23,340 nt of DNA from a virus. Where the stretch lies: positions 1-23,340 of the IMG/VR virus record IMGVR_UViG_3300046811_000135. One strand, written 5' to 3'. The notes beneath the pieces are model-generated. The model saw nothing but the letters and a program-made list of their open reading frames with translations, ran no database searches and had not been told where the DNA came from. Of the stretch, positions 13,495 to 21,383 are shown in pieces. The position numbers and the translations under genes are program-made. Within the stretch, counting starts at the first letter, position 1. The number at the start of each line of letters is the position of its first letter.

Positions 13495-14344
13495 AATACT
13501 CCGTCCCGTCCCGCGCGACATGCCACGGCCGCGAATTCGGGTTCCCGTGCACACTGTGAATCGTCCACCCAATCACCAGGTCCCCGAGCTGGTCCGCCGT
13601 CTGCTGCTGGGTGTGGTGGGCGATTGCCATCCCGTAGGTCCGCGCTAGCCGCTTCGCCGAGGTGCGAATCCCTTCCATCGCCGGGCGCAGGTCCTGCGCG
13701 ATCGCTTTCACATCCTTCCCCTGCGAATAACCGAGGCTGATGATCCCGGCGAGGATGTTCGGGCTGAACCTGGCGCTTACCGTGCCCCGTAGCCGCTGCT
13801 CCCAGGTCTGCCCGTTGATCTGCAGCCCGCGCACGATCCGGTAGACGCTGAGCCGGTCAGGGGGCGGGAAGAGGAGCGACTGAATCAGGTTGCGGGCTGC
13901 CGTCTCGTCGGTGGGGATGGCGTCCATGGGCATGTCGATCCGCAGGCCGGCGGCGTCCAGGGCGAACTGCAGCAAACCGGCCTCCATCACATCCCGGCTT
14001 TCGCGGACGCGGTGGACGTTGCCCTTCTGGGCCAGCGCCGCAGCCAGGTAGTTCGCCGGCAGCGTGCGGGCCAGGGCCTTCGCGGAATGCTCGTGGGCTT
14101 CCGTGGCGAGTCCGGCCAGGCCATCCGCAAGGACGGCGTCGAGCGCGGGGAGCGTGCCACGCAGGAGATGCCGGGCCTCCATGAACGCGGTTGCGCCCTG
14201 GGTGTGCGTGCGCAGGATGGACATCAGGCCGCGCCAGACGGCGCCCAAGGCCCTATCGGTGGCGTTGCCGATCCGGTCGGCCGCGGCGCTGGCGGCGAGC
14301 TGGCGGGCGTGGCCGTGGGTGGCGAGTTGGCGGGTGAGGGTCAT
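13343..14344 (-). CDS. Minor head protein, Mu gpF/SPP1 gp7 type
   Basis: This is a protein of 333 residues. The ATG at 14344 overlaps the portal stop as ATGA, indicating translational coupling. The N-terminal two-thirds are helical. The C-terminal region carries the family hallmark: VHGNPNSRPWHVARDGTEYF, then PHIAWNCLCYATPIL, matching the 'R..H...DG...' and 'NCrCy..P' signature of the Mu gpF/SPP1 gp7 head morphogenesis family. Such proteins bind the portal and enter the head early, and some carry toxin or nuclease domains. Here the extra module is on the portal instead. The last 152 bases are overlapped antisense by a plus-strand gene. The family call is strong. Confidence 0.85.
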   Translation of the reverse strand: MTLTRQLATHGHARQLAASAAADRIGNATDRALGAVWRGLMSILRTHTQGATAFMEARHLLRGTLPALDAVLADGLAGLATEAHEHSAKALARTLPANYLAAALAQKGNVHRVRESRDVMEAGLLQFALDAAGLRIDMPMDAIPTDETAARNLIQSLLFPPPDRLSVYRIVRGLQINGQTWEQRLRGTVSARFSPNILAGIISLGYSQGKDVKAIAQDLRPAMEGIRTSAKRLARTYGMAIAHHTQQQTADQLGDLVIGWTIHSVHGNPNSRPWHVARDGTEYFKEPEPWQKGLAQLPHPPLEAADPAERPKGAPHIAWNCLCYATPILRPLG

Positions 14345-17283
14345 TCCTTGATCGGGTGTAGTTTTCCGTCAGCCGAAACGGTCATGACTCGCGCGGGCAC
14401 CTTCTGCCCGGTCTGCATGGCCTTTACCGCGCGATGGTGCCCCTCTTCGATGTAGTCCTTTCCGTTATGCCTAATGACAAGAATCGGCTTATCCTCACGC
14501 AGCGGACCCTTGATGCGGTCTAGCGCATCGCTCAGGACGTTCCTTTGGGTGGCGATGAGGTTTTTTGGATCCAGCTTATGCGTGTGCTCGCTGGAGTTCA
14601 TGGCGTTGTGGCGATCGTTGCTGTTGATGCTCGGGTATGGCTTATTTTCCACTGGAAGCTGAATCGGTATCGCTTTCCGTTCTGGTAAAGACGGATTGGC
14701 TGGGCGCTTAGCCTTCGGTTTTGAAGCCGGCTTAGTGGCCGAAGAAACATCGACGCGCTCAACGGTATTTTGCATCCCGTGAATTCTTCTCGAAATGTGA
14801 TCCAGGGCATCCTTTTTCGATTTGAAGCGGCCAGGAATGCCTAAATCGTTCGCGACTTTTGCGGAATCTTTGACCGAGAGCGTTTTCGCCGCACCCTTAA
14901 TTGCAGCATCGAGAGCCGCGGGGTCCAGGTTTTTCTTGCTCGCGGCGTCAAGGTGTCCGCGGAATGCTGAAGTAGCTTGGTCTATGTTGCTCGGCGGAGT
15001 CGCCGGTTCGCTGGAATTCGCCGGCGGAATTTCTACGTTGTTGAATTCCGACGTGAGATGCTTAATAGAGCTGTCCTGGACTTTCTTGGGGTCGCCCGTA
15101 GCCTGGGGGAGATCGGTTCTCGCTAGGCGAATATCCCCGCGCTGATGCGCCGCCAGAAGATCCGCCTTGAATTGATCGAGGGTCTTTCCGCCAAGCTTTC
15201 CATCGGCTTTCAGCTTGTCGTAAACGTCAAGGATGTGAACCTTGTGAGGCATCCACTCCGGCGCCTCCGCGTGAGGCCGGCCGTTGAAGGCGTTCGGAAT
15301 CTCTTTGCCCGCAGCGTGAACTTCGTCGGCTAGGTTTTTGCCCCCCGGTTCAATGGCCTTCGCCGGCTGTTCCCATTGCTTCGTCTTCCGGTTGTAGACG
15401 GACCCCTGCCGCTTCTGGTGCCGCTGATTCTGCTGCCGCGTCCGAGGCCCGAATTCTTCCTTGGTCGGGTCGAAGGATTGAGCCGCAACGCGCTTGCCGT
15501 TCAGGTAGTGAATCTTCCGCCCGCGCTTATCCGTGATGACCCCCGTGAACCCCGCTTCCAGGCAAACGGCGTCCATCGACTCCAGCAGGGATTCGGAAAC
15601 GGGGCCACTCAGGCCGCCGCCTGAGCCCGGCTGTCCCTCGGGCGGAAGTCCGAACGGCGACGCGCCACCCCCCGCCCCACCCCCCTGCTCGTCCTGATAC
15701 TCCTGGTTATTCGCCTGCACCGTATCCCAATCCAGCCCGCGCTCGCTCGCGCACGTCTGCCGGTCCTTCCACCCGTTCATGACACCCAGCTGATCTTCCT
15801 GGGCCTTCTCCAGCTCGTTGCGATGCAGCACGGCCGGGGCCTCGACGTCCAGGTCCACGACGTCCAGCGTGTCCTTCGGGAGAAGCCCGCACTCCACGGC
15901 CCAGAGGATCGCCTTCCACACGATCAGCCCGAACGCAATCTTGTAGTATTCCTGGTCCGTCTGCCCGGCGCGCACGGCCGGGGCAGCTGCCGATTCCAGG
16001 CTGGAATAATTCCCATTGCTCGCGTCGCCGGTCCAAAATTCCGGAGCGCAGAAAGCCGCGTTCGCCTGGCGGAGATCCCCGCTCACGCCGGACAGATAGC
16101 TCTGCGTCTGATCAGCCGGCGGCGAGGCCAGCTCCTGCCCACCACCCACGCGGCGCACTGTGCCCGGCCGGATCCGCTCCACGTTCTCCGTGTGGCCCGT
16201 GGTTCCGTTGGTGCGCGTGAAGACCTTCACGGCGTCGCTCAGGTCCTGGGCCTGGGCCTGCGTGGCTGTGGTCGATTGCCAGATTTCCGCCGTCGCCGCG
16301 CGGACGGCCGCCCCCATGCTGGCGTGTTTCTGCAGCTTGGCGGCCCGCTCGAGGGCCTTGAGCGTGTCGAATTGGAAAGGGCTAATGCCGCGCTTGACCG
16401 TGCTTGCCGTGTCGAGGCCCTTCAGGTGGACGATCTCCTTCGCGGGGATCATCTCCCAGCTGCCCTTATCCTCGGGCTTGCCGCCCCCGCCACCCTTCGC
16501 GGACGGGTCCGGCCAGAAGGCGGCGTATTCCTCGGGCGTCTCCACGTCCTCGACGGGCTGCATCGAATGGCGAATGCCGACGGACCAACCTTCCTGCGCC
16601 GTGCCGCCGTGCCCTTCCCTGATCTGCTCCGGTTCGATGAAGCGGATGTACGTGCAGCCGTTCTCCTGGTGGAACAGCCGGACGAAGCACTCGCCGTCCC
16701 CGCCGTTCTCCCGCCGGAAGATTTCCCGCTCGCGCGTCATGGCGACGAGCATGTTGCTCCGCGGGTCGATCTGGTTCGCGTTGAAGCGGTTAGAGCGGAG
16801 GAAGTAGTCAACGAACGTCTGCGTTTTTTTCGCAGTGGCTTCCGCCTCGGGCGTCGGATCGTCACCCTTCGCTTTCGTCTTGTAACTGAATCCCTTGCCG
16901 ATGACGTTATTCGTCATGTTCTTGAGCAGGCCGATCGCGAAGCTGTTCGTCTGGCAAAGGATGCGGCTTTGCTGCCGGCGCTCGTCTAGCTCGACCTGCG
17001 TGCGCCAGATGGGCCAGTTGTAGCCGTGCCGGCGGTCGCTGGGGATGTTCGCCGGAACCCAGCGCTCGCCGTCTTCGTCCTGGCTCGAGGGGCGTAGCCG
17101 GTCCCAGAGATCCGAGCCGCCGAAGTCGTCCCACCAACCCCAGAGGCCCTCATAGAGATCGCGTTCGTAGCCGGCCTTCGCCGCGGCAGCCTGGACGCGC
17201 AGCAGCTTTGCCTGCTCCTTCGCTTCGGAGATGGTGGCCTTGATCTCGACGGGCTTTTTCGGGCGTCCGTTCAGGGTTGTCAT
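14341..17283 (-). CDS. Portal protein with a 420-residue C-terminal extension
   Basis: This is a protein of 980 residues; portals are usually 400-600. The ATG at 17283 follows AAGGAAG. Residues 1-530 are a lambda-family-type portal: RILCQTNSFAIGLLKNMTNN near 106-125, YIRFIEPEQIREG, IVHLKGLDTASTVKRGISPF around 285-305, and ASNGNYSSLESA at 421-432. A Gly-rich linker (about 533-560) leads to the extension: a short beta motif (RGRKIHYLNGKRVA), a winged-helix-like segment (about 678-727, VHILDVYDKLK ... FKADLLAAHQRGDIRLART), a SAP/HeH-like segment (about 798-836), a Lys/Pro linker, and a terminal ParB/sulfiredoxin-like segment (about 905-970, KPILVIRHNGKDYIEEGHHRA). The extension is lower in GC than the portal core. 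The portal call is firm; the extension domains are inferred. Confidence 0.8.
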   Translation of the reverse strand: MTTLNGRPKKPVEIKATISEAKEQAKLLRVQAAAAKAGYERDLYEGLWGWWDDFGGSDLWDRLRPSSQDEDGERWVPANIPSDRRHGYNWPIWRTQVELDERRQQSRILCQTNSFAIGLLKNMTNNVIGKGFSYKTKAKGDDPTPEAEATAKKTQTFVDYFLRSNRFNANQIDPRSNMLVAMTREREIFRRENGGDGECFVRLFHQENGCTYIRFIEPEQIREGHGGTAQEGWSVGIRHSMQPVEDVETPEEYAAFWPDPSAKGGGGGKPEDKGSWEMIPAKEIVHLKGLDTASTVKRGISPFQFDTLKALERAAKLQKHASMGAAVRAATAEIWQSTTATQAQAQDLSDAVKVFTRTNGTTGHTENVERIRPGTVRRVGGGQELASPPADQTQSYLSGVSGDLRQANAAFCAPEFWTGDASNGNYSSLESAAAPAVRAGQTDQEYYKIAFGLIVWKAILWAVECGLLPKDTLDVVDLDVEAPAVLHRNELEKAQEDQLGVMNGWKDRQTCASERGLDWDTVQANNQEYQDEQGGGAGGGASPFGLPPEGQPGSGGGLSGPVSESLLESMDAVCLEAGFTGVITDKRGRKIHYLNGKRVAAQSFDPTKEEFGPRTRQQNQRHQKRQGSVYNRKTKQWEQPAKAIEPGGKNLADEVHAAGKEIPNAFNGRPHAEAPEWMPHKVHILDVYDKLKADGKLGGKTLDQFKADLLAAHQRGDIRLARTDLPQATGDPKKVQDSSIKHLTSEFNNVEIPPANSSEPATPPSNIDQATSAFRGHLDAASKKNLDPAALDAAIKGAAKTLSVKDSAKVANDLGIPGRFKSKKDALDHISRRIHGMQNTVERVDVSSATKPASKPKAKRPANPSLPERKAIPIQLPVENKPYPSINSNDRHNAMNSSEHTHKLDPKNLIATQRNVLSDALDRIKGPLREDKPILVIRHNGKDYIEEGHHRAVKAMQTGQKVPARVMTVSADGKLHPIKE

Positions 17284-17298
17284 GGGGCCTTCCTTGGC

Positions 17299-17535
17299 CT
17301 AGCGAGCCTTGAGCAATTGAATGAAATCGTCCAGCGAAAGCGTCGGGATGACGCATGCCTCGGTCACCTTGGGGAGAAGGGGGCCATCCAGTTTCAGAAT
17401 GAGGCTTCGGCTCCCGTCGTGATCCCAATTGACGCGAATCGCCGAACGACACCGGCTGCCGGATTGCTTCACGGCCTTTCGGAATTCGGGCATCCTCTTC
17501 AAGTTGGCGACGCAAACGAGCAGCTTGCCCTGCAT
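17299..17535 (-). CDS. Small hypothetical protein between terminase and portal (78 aa)
   Basis: The ATG at 17535 follows an excellent AGGGGGAA site, and the gene occupies the gap between the large terminase and portal genes exactly, which supports it. It has an N-terminal beta strand (KLLVCVANLKRMPEFRKAV), a basic middle (RCRSAIRVNWDHDGSRSLILK) and a C-terminal helix (LSLDDFIQLLKAR). It is probably a small alpha/beta protein. No family is recognised. Small genes in this position are often packaging or portal accessory proteins, but nothing in the sequence fixes its role. Confidence 0.65.
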   Translation of the reverse strand: MQGKLLVCVANLKRMPEFRKAVKQSGSRCRSAIRVNWDHDGSRSLILKLDGPLLPKVTEACVIPTLSLDDFIQLLKAR

Positions 17536-17545
17536 AGCTTCCCCC

Positions 17546-19132
17546 TCATGTGATCAGCCGGGGCGCTCCGCCCCCGGCCTCGTTCTCGCCCTTCGTCAGC
17601 AGGTGCCGCAGCAGCCGCTCGAGCATCTCCAGCGCATCCGGCCCGTCGTCATGATCCCCGTTCGGGAAGTCCCGAAGCTGCTGCACGAGCAAGGCCGCCC
17701 CCGGCGATCGCGACTTCACCCGCAGCTTTCGCTGGCTCAGGTAGGGCCCCAGGCGGCGCACCCGCATCATTTTCGCCACGTTGCCCGTCGGGATGCCATA
17801 GACCGCCACGGGGCGCGGCCGCTTCTTCATCTCGCGGGCGATCTCGATACAGAGCAGCTCCTGGAATTGATCCACTTCCGAGCCCCAGGCGTGCGGATGG
17901 AAGCGGTCGCAGAGGGCGAGGCCATCGCTGACGATCTTCGACGTGTCCCGCCGCTGCAGGTCGGCGTCGAGCCAGAGGACACCGTTCTTGTCGGTGCCGC
18001 CGTAGACGAAGGCGGAGTAATCCCCGTGCTTGGCGTCCTTGCCCTTCGACGGGTCCAGGGCGATCGCCTTCATGACGAGGTTGTCCGGCCAGGCGTCGAA
18101 CCAGAAGGCGGCATGGTCGAAGTATTCCGGGGGCCACTCGCAGGCCTCGGGATTCGTCGGGTCGTTCTGCCGCTCCGAGGCGAAGGCCGTGACGCCGATC
18201 GACACGCGAAGCAGCATCAGGGCATAGAGCGAATCCCGCTCGGGCCACACCACTTCGGCGCCGGCGTCCATGGCCTTCTGGTTCGCGAGGTAGAAGGCTT
18301 TCGCGTTGGCCTGCCGGTCATCGTCGTCGTGGTCCAGCAGGAATTGCTCCCACTCCCGCCACAGGTCCATGCGCTTCGGCCACGAGATGACGGACGTGAA
18401 CAGGTGCGAGGTCCAGCCGGCCCCGTCCTTCGGTGAGTGAAGCCGGCAGACGATGCAGTCTCGATGTAAAGCCGTTCCCAGAGCGATGATGTTCGTGATC
18501 GGGCTTCCCGCGTTCGATACGTCCTTGACCAGCCATTCCCAGGATCGCTCCCGCTGCAGGGCGCTCAGGATGTGCCCGGTGTTCTGGGGATCGTCCACGA
18601 TGATCAGGCTCGGCCGGTGCGATCTGTTCTTCCGTCCGCGTAATTTCGTGCCGGTGCCGATAGCCTCTATCATGACGCCGTTGGCCAGGCGAATCCGATC
18701 CTCTCGCCAGATGGCGCCCCGGCCGCTGAGATGGGCATAGTCCGTGCGGAGCAACTCGTTTGTTTCCAGCTCGGCCCGGATCGCGTCCAGGTATTTGTGG
18801 GCCTGGTCGCCCGTGTCCGAGGTGAGAATGATGTAGGGCTCGATGCCGTGGATCGCGAGGTAGAGCGGGTAGGCGAACGTGGACCAGGTGGACTTTGCCG
18901 CCCCGCGGGGCGCCAGCACGTTCAACCTCTGCCCGCGGGTTCGGTGGAAGTCGCTCAGCCGCGGCACCAGCCAGGCGTGAAATTTGGAGGGAGCGACCGG
19001 GAAGTAGCCAGGCACGTAGCGATAGGCCCACTCACGCAGCGGCGGCGCCGGGATCGGCCGGCTGGTCGCCCGGAGCAGCCGGAAGGCCGCCAGCTGCCCC
19101 TGAGCCTGCTGGATTAACGCTGCGAAGCTCAT
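17546..19132 (-). CDS. terL: Terminase large subunit (ATPase/nuclease)
   Basis: This is a protein of 528 residues. The ATG at 19132 follows GAGG at about seven bases. The N-terminal ATPase has the Walker A motif LAPRGAAKST (about residues 73-82), adjacent acidic Walker B LIIVDDP (about 176-182) and a motif III-like IALGTALH (about 216-223). The C-terminal nuclease shows the first acidic position in IALDPSKGKDAKHGDYSAF (about 357-375), a GSEVDQFQE segment (about 417-425), and the final acidic motif DDGPDALEML (about 495-504). All expected catalytic parts are present. It cuts and pumps DNA into the prohead through the portal encoded downstream. The start overlaps the small-terminase candidate by 101 bases. 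Confidence 0.93.
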   Translation of the reverse strand: MSFAALIQQAQGQLAAFRLLRATSRPIPAPPLREWAYRYVPGYFPVAPSKFHAWLVPRLSDFHRTRGQRLNVLAPRGAAKSTWSTFAYPLYLAIHGIEPYIILTSDTGDQAHKYLDAIRAELETNELLRTDYAHLSGRGAIWREDRIRLANGVMIEAIGTGTKLRGRKNRSHRPSLIIVDDPQNTGHILSALQRERSWEWLVKDVSNAGSPITNIIALGTALHRDCIVCRLHSPKDGAGWTSHLFTSVISWPKRMDLWREWEQFLLDHDDDDRQANAKAFYLANQKAMDAGAEVVWPERDSLYALMLLRVSIGVTAFASERQNDPTNPEACEWPPEYFDHAAFWFDAWPDNLVMKAIALDPSKGKDAKHGDYSAFVYGGTDKNGVLWLDADLQRRDTSKIVSDGLALCDRFHPHAWGSEVDQFQELLCIEIAREMKKRPRPVAVYGIPTGNVAKMMRVRRLGPYLSQRKLRVKSRSPGAALLVQQLRDFPNGDHDDGPDALEMLERLLRHLLTKGENEAGGGAPRLIT

Positions 19133-19520
19133 TCATCGCCTCGGTCAGTTGCTTACACAGCTCGGCCTGCTCGTCGTGGGTCGAGAGGGAGTCCTGCCTC
19201 CGTACCATCTCAATCCAGTTCTTGACGGCGCCGTTGCTCGTGCGGCCGTCATCGTGGCCCATGTTCCGCTTGGTCGTCTCCACGGCCTGGGCGAAGCCGG
19301 CGGCGTCTAGAGGGAAGTCGTGGCGGATCGCCTTGCCGATCAGAACGTTCATCTCCCGCGCGGTCAGGCCCGACTCGTCGCGGCGTGAGCCAGAGGCCCC
19401 AGGTTCAGGTGTCCTACTCGCAGATTCGGCGGCCGTCATAATCGCCGGCTGCGCACCTGCCCCCAGAGCCCCCGGCTTTTTCCGGCCTGTTTTGCCCTTC
19501 GAACGTTTGCCTTTGGACAT
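19032..19520 (-). CDS. Small terminase subunit candidate
   Basis: This is a protein of 162 residues. The ATG at 19520 is the best start (MSKGKRSKGKTGRKK); the ribosome site is weak. The N-terminus is strongly basic, followed by an Ala/Ser/Pro-rich linker, a compact helical core (LTAREMNVLIGKAIRHDFPLD ... NGAVKNWIEMVRRQDSLSTHD) and an Ala/Gly/Pro-rich tail. It directly precedes and overlaps the large terminase by 101 bases, and DNA-recognition small subunits have similar size and basic ends. There is no recognised TerS family motif, so the call rests on position, size and composition. It is just downstream of a terminator. Confidence 0.55.
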   Translation of the reverse strand: MSKGKRSKGKTGRKKPGALGAGAQPAIMTAAESASRTPEPGASGSRRDESGLTAREMNVLIGKAIRHDFPLDAAGFAQAVETTKRNMGHDDGRTSNGAVKNWIEMVRRQDSLSTHDEQAELCKQLTEAMNELRSVNPAGSGAAGGLPAAPGDQPADPGAAAA

Positions 19521-19531
19521 GGAAACACCAA

Positions 19532-19558
19532 ACAAAAATCGCCGGTTGGCAGCCGGCG
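19532..19558 (-). terminator. Rho-independent terminator after the replication module (minus strand)
   Basis: A perfect 6-bp stem (CGCCGG/CCGGCG at 19540-19545 and 19553-19558) with a seven-base loop is followed on the minus strand by ATTTTTGTT. It separates the coiled-coil gene (stop at 19590) from the small-terminase candidate (start at 19520). The T-tract lies only 12 bases from that ATG, so either an antiterminator or a downstream promoter is needed for packaging genes. Confidence 0.7.
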
Positions 19559-19589
19559 AGGATAAGGGGGGGCGGAGTCCGGGGGGAAA

Positions 19590-19838
19590 TCAGGTCAGGA
19601 ACTTACCATCAGCACGCAATCCCATGTCCTTTAATATCCGGTCGCGAATTCTTTTCGCTTCCCAGACGATCAGAGGGTTGTCAAAGCACGGACCATCCGC
19701 CGCGAGCTTGGCGAGTTGCTGTCGCTGAAAGTTGTAGAGTTCGACCAACTTGACCAGTTCACGGCGCTGTCGGCGAAGTCTTCTAACCTGCGTCTGTGCC
19801 CCGGTCAGAGAGGTAGCCTTGTAAGTTTTTTCACGCAT
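19590..19838 (-). CDS. Small basic coiled-coil protein (82 aa)
   Basis: The ATG at 19838 (MREKTYKATS) overlaps the RusA gene by eight bases and has GGGAGGG upstream. Residues 15-45 form a strongly basic helix (VRRLRRQRRELVKLVELYNF), followed by QRQQLAKLA and a C-terminal helix (EAKRIRDRILKDMG). It is probably a coiled-coil dimer with a basic surface, compatible with DNA or RNA binding. It is the last gene before the terminator. No family is recognised, and the role is unknown. Confidence 0.65.
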   Translation of the reverse strand: MREKTYKATSLTGAQTQVRRLRRQRRELVKLVELYNFQRQQLAKLAADGPCFDNPLIVWEAKRIRDRILKDMGLRADGKFLT

Positions 19839-20322
19839 CAAACAACCCTCCCTGCTCCCCCTCCGGTTCACACGGCGCATCAATCGGCGCCAACTCCTCG
19901 ACGCTCACGGTCACGCTCGGCGCCTCTTCTCCCGCTGCATACACCTTCCGCAGCAGCAGCTGGGCCACCTGGGCATCGTCCTTCCACACCACGTTCGTCA
20001 ACGCATCCATCACGGCCTTAGCCACGTTCTCCGCGTCCGGCCGTTTCCCGTGCCACTGCCGCGGCATGGCTCGCTTCTTCCAGACCAGATTCGCCGGGCG
20101 CGGGAAGACGAATAGCAGCTCGCCGGCCAGCGGGCGATCGAGCAGCGGGCCCGGGAAGACTTCGGCCGCCGCCTGCTGCAAACTCGCCTTGAAGGCGTTC
20201 ACGGGGTCCCTCGTCGGCGTGTAGTTCTGGGCGAACGTGCGGCCGACCTTGGTACGCACGACGCGCACGCGCTGGCGGGGTTGGGCGATCGGCAGGGCGC
20301 GGATGGTGAAGGTCAGCCTCAC
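19831..20322 (-). CDS. RusA-type Holliday junction resolvase
   Basis: This is a protein of 163 residues, longer than the typical ~120. A GTG at 20322 forms a GTGA overlap with the preceding stop. The RusA catalytic block is clear: KRPDAENVAKAVMDALTNVV followed by WKDDAQV (about residues 93-119), with Asp residues near 96, 106 and 115-116 that bind metal. The N-terminus (MRLTFTIRALPIAQPRQRVR) fits the family's first beta strand. RusA enzymes resolve branched DNA during phage replication and recombination. The C-terminus adds an acidic tail ending QGGLFDA, which resembles a sliding-clamp-binding motif (QxxLF). It lies in a coupled cluster with the methylase and two small genes. Confidence 0.88.
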   Translation of the reverse strand: MRLTFTIRALPIAQPRQRVRVVRTKVGRTFAQNYTPTRDPVNAFKASLQQAAAEVFPGPLLDRPLAGELLFVFPRPANLVWKKRAMPRQWHGKRPDAENVAKAVMDALTNVVWKDDAQVAQLLLRKVYAAGEEAPSVTVSVEELAPIDAPCEPEGEQGGLFDA

Positions 20323-20501
20323 GGCGAGCCCTCCGATTTCGCATCGAACAACCCGGCCGGCTTCGGCGGCAAGAGGGCCTCATCCACCCTCCGCTCGAGG
20401 TCGCGGCAATGGCTGATCAGGGCCTGATCCCGGGTGCGGAAATACTCCTTTTGCTTCGATCGCATGAGCTTCACCAGGGAGCGGAATTCGGGGTCGGTCA
20501 T
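20319..20501 (-). CDS. Small charged phage protein (60 aa)
   Basis: The ATG at 20501 overlaps the methylase stop (TAATG), and its own stop overlaps the resolvase start, so it is locked in a translational chain. The protein starts MTDPEFRSLVKLMRSKQKEYF, followed by a helix (ISHCRDLERRVDEAL) and a Pro-rich end containing PAGLFDAKSE. Short proteins with 'F..LV..MR..Q..YF.tRd' are widespread in phage replication regions. The C-terminal AGLFDA echoes the end of the neighbouring resolvase. Function unknown. Confidence 0.7.
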   Translation of the reverse strand: MTDPEFRSLVKLMRSKQKEYFRTRDQALISHCRDLERRVDEALLPPKPAGLFDAKSEGSP

Positions 20502-21355
20502 TAGAAGAGCATCCTTTCGGCGTGCCCGTTGACGAGCAGGACCTCCGGCGCAACCGTGGTCCCTTCGCCTTTATTTCGCCCTGGGTTGATCATCGATTTG
20601 ACGAGAGCGCAATCGATCTTCTGCCAATCCGGATAAAGCTCCTCGAGCTTAGGATGGTCGTAATAGCTCACCACGATCCTGCACCGTTCGAAACGCTTGA
20701 TCGCCGCGGCAAGCCGCGCATGATCATCGGCCGCGAAGTCGTGAACATACTTCGCCCCTTTGGTGAAGTAGGGCGGATCGATGTAAACCGCCGTTCCTTC
20801 GGCGTCGTCGAGTCTCTCAAGAACCGTGATCGCGTCCCGATTCAGAATCTGCACACCCACAAGCCGACGATGCCACTCTGGCAATGATTCGCAGACTGAT
20901 TCCCACCGCGTGGCGCCGTTGCCACCGTTCGCCGAATAGCGGACGGCAAATGTCCCCGTATGCGAAAGCGGCGTGCCCGAGACGCCATTCAGGCCCATCC
21001 ACGAAAAAACGATATACCAGTAGGCCCGCTCGACGTCGGGCGTGCCGGGCTCAATCTCCCGGCCGATCAGGAACGCCTTAGCGATCGGAAGCAACGCCTC
21101 GTGAAACAGACAGCGATTCACTCGGCCGTAGAGGTCGAGAGCCGTCTTCTCGCCCTGGACGACAAGCGCGAGGTTGATCAAGTCCGTGTGCAGATCGTTG
21201 ACCGTCTCGTAAGTGCAACGCTTTTTCGAGAACAGTACCGCACACGATCCGCAGAACGGCTCCCAATAGCAGCGATGCTTCCCCAAGGCCTCAACGATGC
21301 GCGGCGCCAGCGTCCGCTTGCTGCCGAACCAGGGTGCAAGAGCCGAAATCTTCAT
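20501..21355 (-). CDS. D12-class DNA adenine methyltransferase (Dam-like)
   Basis: This is a protein of 284 residues. The ATG at 21355 follows AAAGGAAG, and the motif starts immediately after it, so the longer upstream frame is not used. Features of the D12 class (Dam family): APWFGSKRTLAPRI at residues 7-20, the SAM-binding WEPFCGSCAVLF at 31-42, VNDLHTDLIN at 52-61, and the catalytic YIDPPYF at 191-197. A NPGRNKGEG segment and a final helix complete the fold. It methylates the N6 position of adenine in a recognition site that cannot be read from the sequence. A phage copy probably protects virus DNA from host restriction. It is followed by two small coupled genes and the resolvase. Confidence 0.92.
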   Translation of the reverse strand: MKISALAPWFGSKRTLAPRIVEALGKHRCYWEPFCGSCAVLFSKKRCTYETVNDLHTDLINLALVVQGEKTALDLYGRVNRCLFHEALLPIAKAFLIGREIEPGTPDVERAYWYIVFSWMGLNGVSGTPLSHTGTFAVRYSANGGNGATRWESVCESLPEWHRRLVGVQILNRDAITVLERLDDAEGTAVYIDPPYFTKGAKYVHDFAADDHARLAAAIKRFERCRIVVSYYDHPKLEELYPDWQKIDCALVKSMINPGRNKGEGTTVAPEVLLVNGHAERMLF

Positions 21356-21383
21356 TCGCTTCCTTTCGCCGGCGGCGCCGGGG

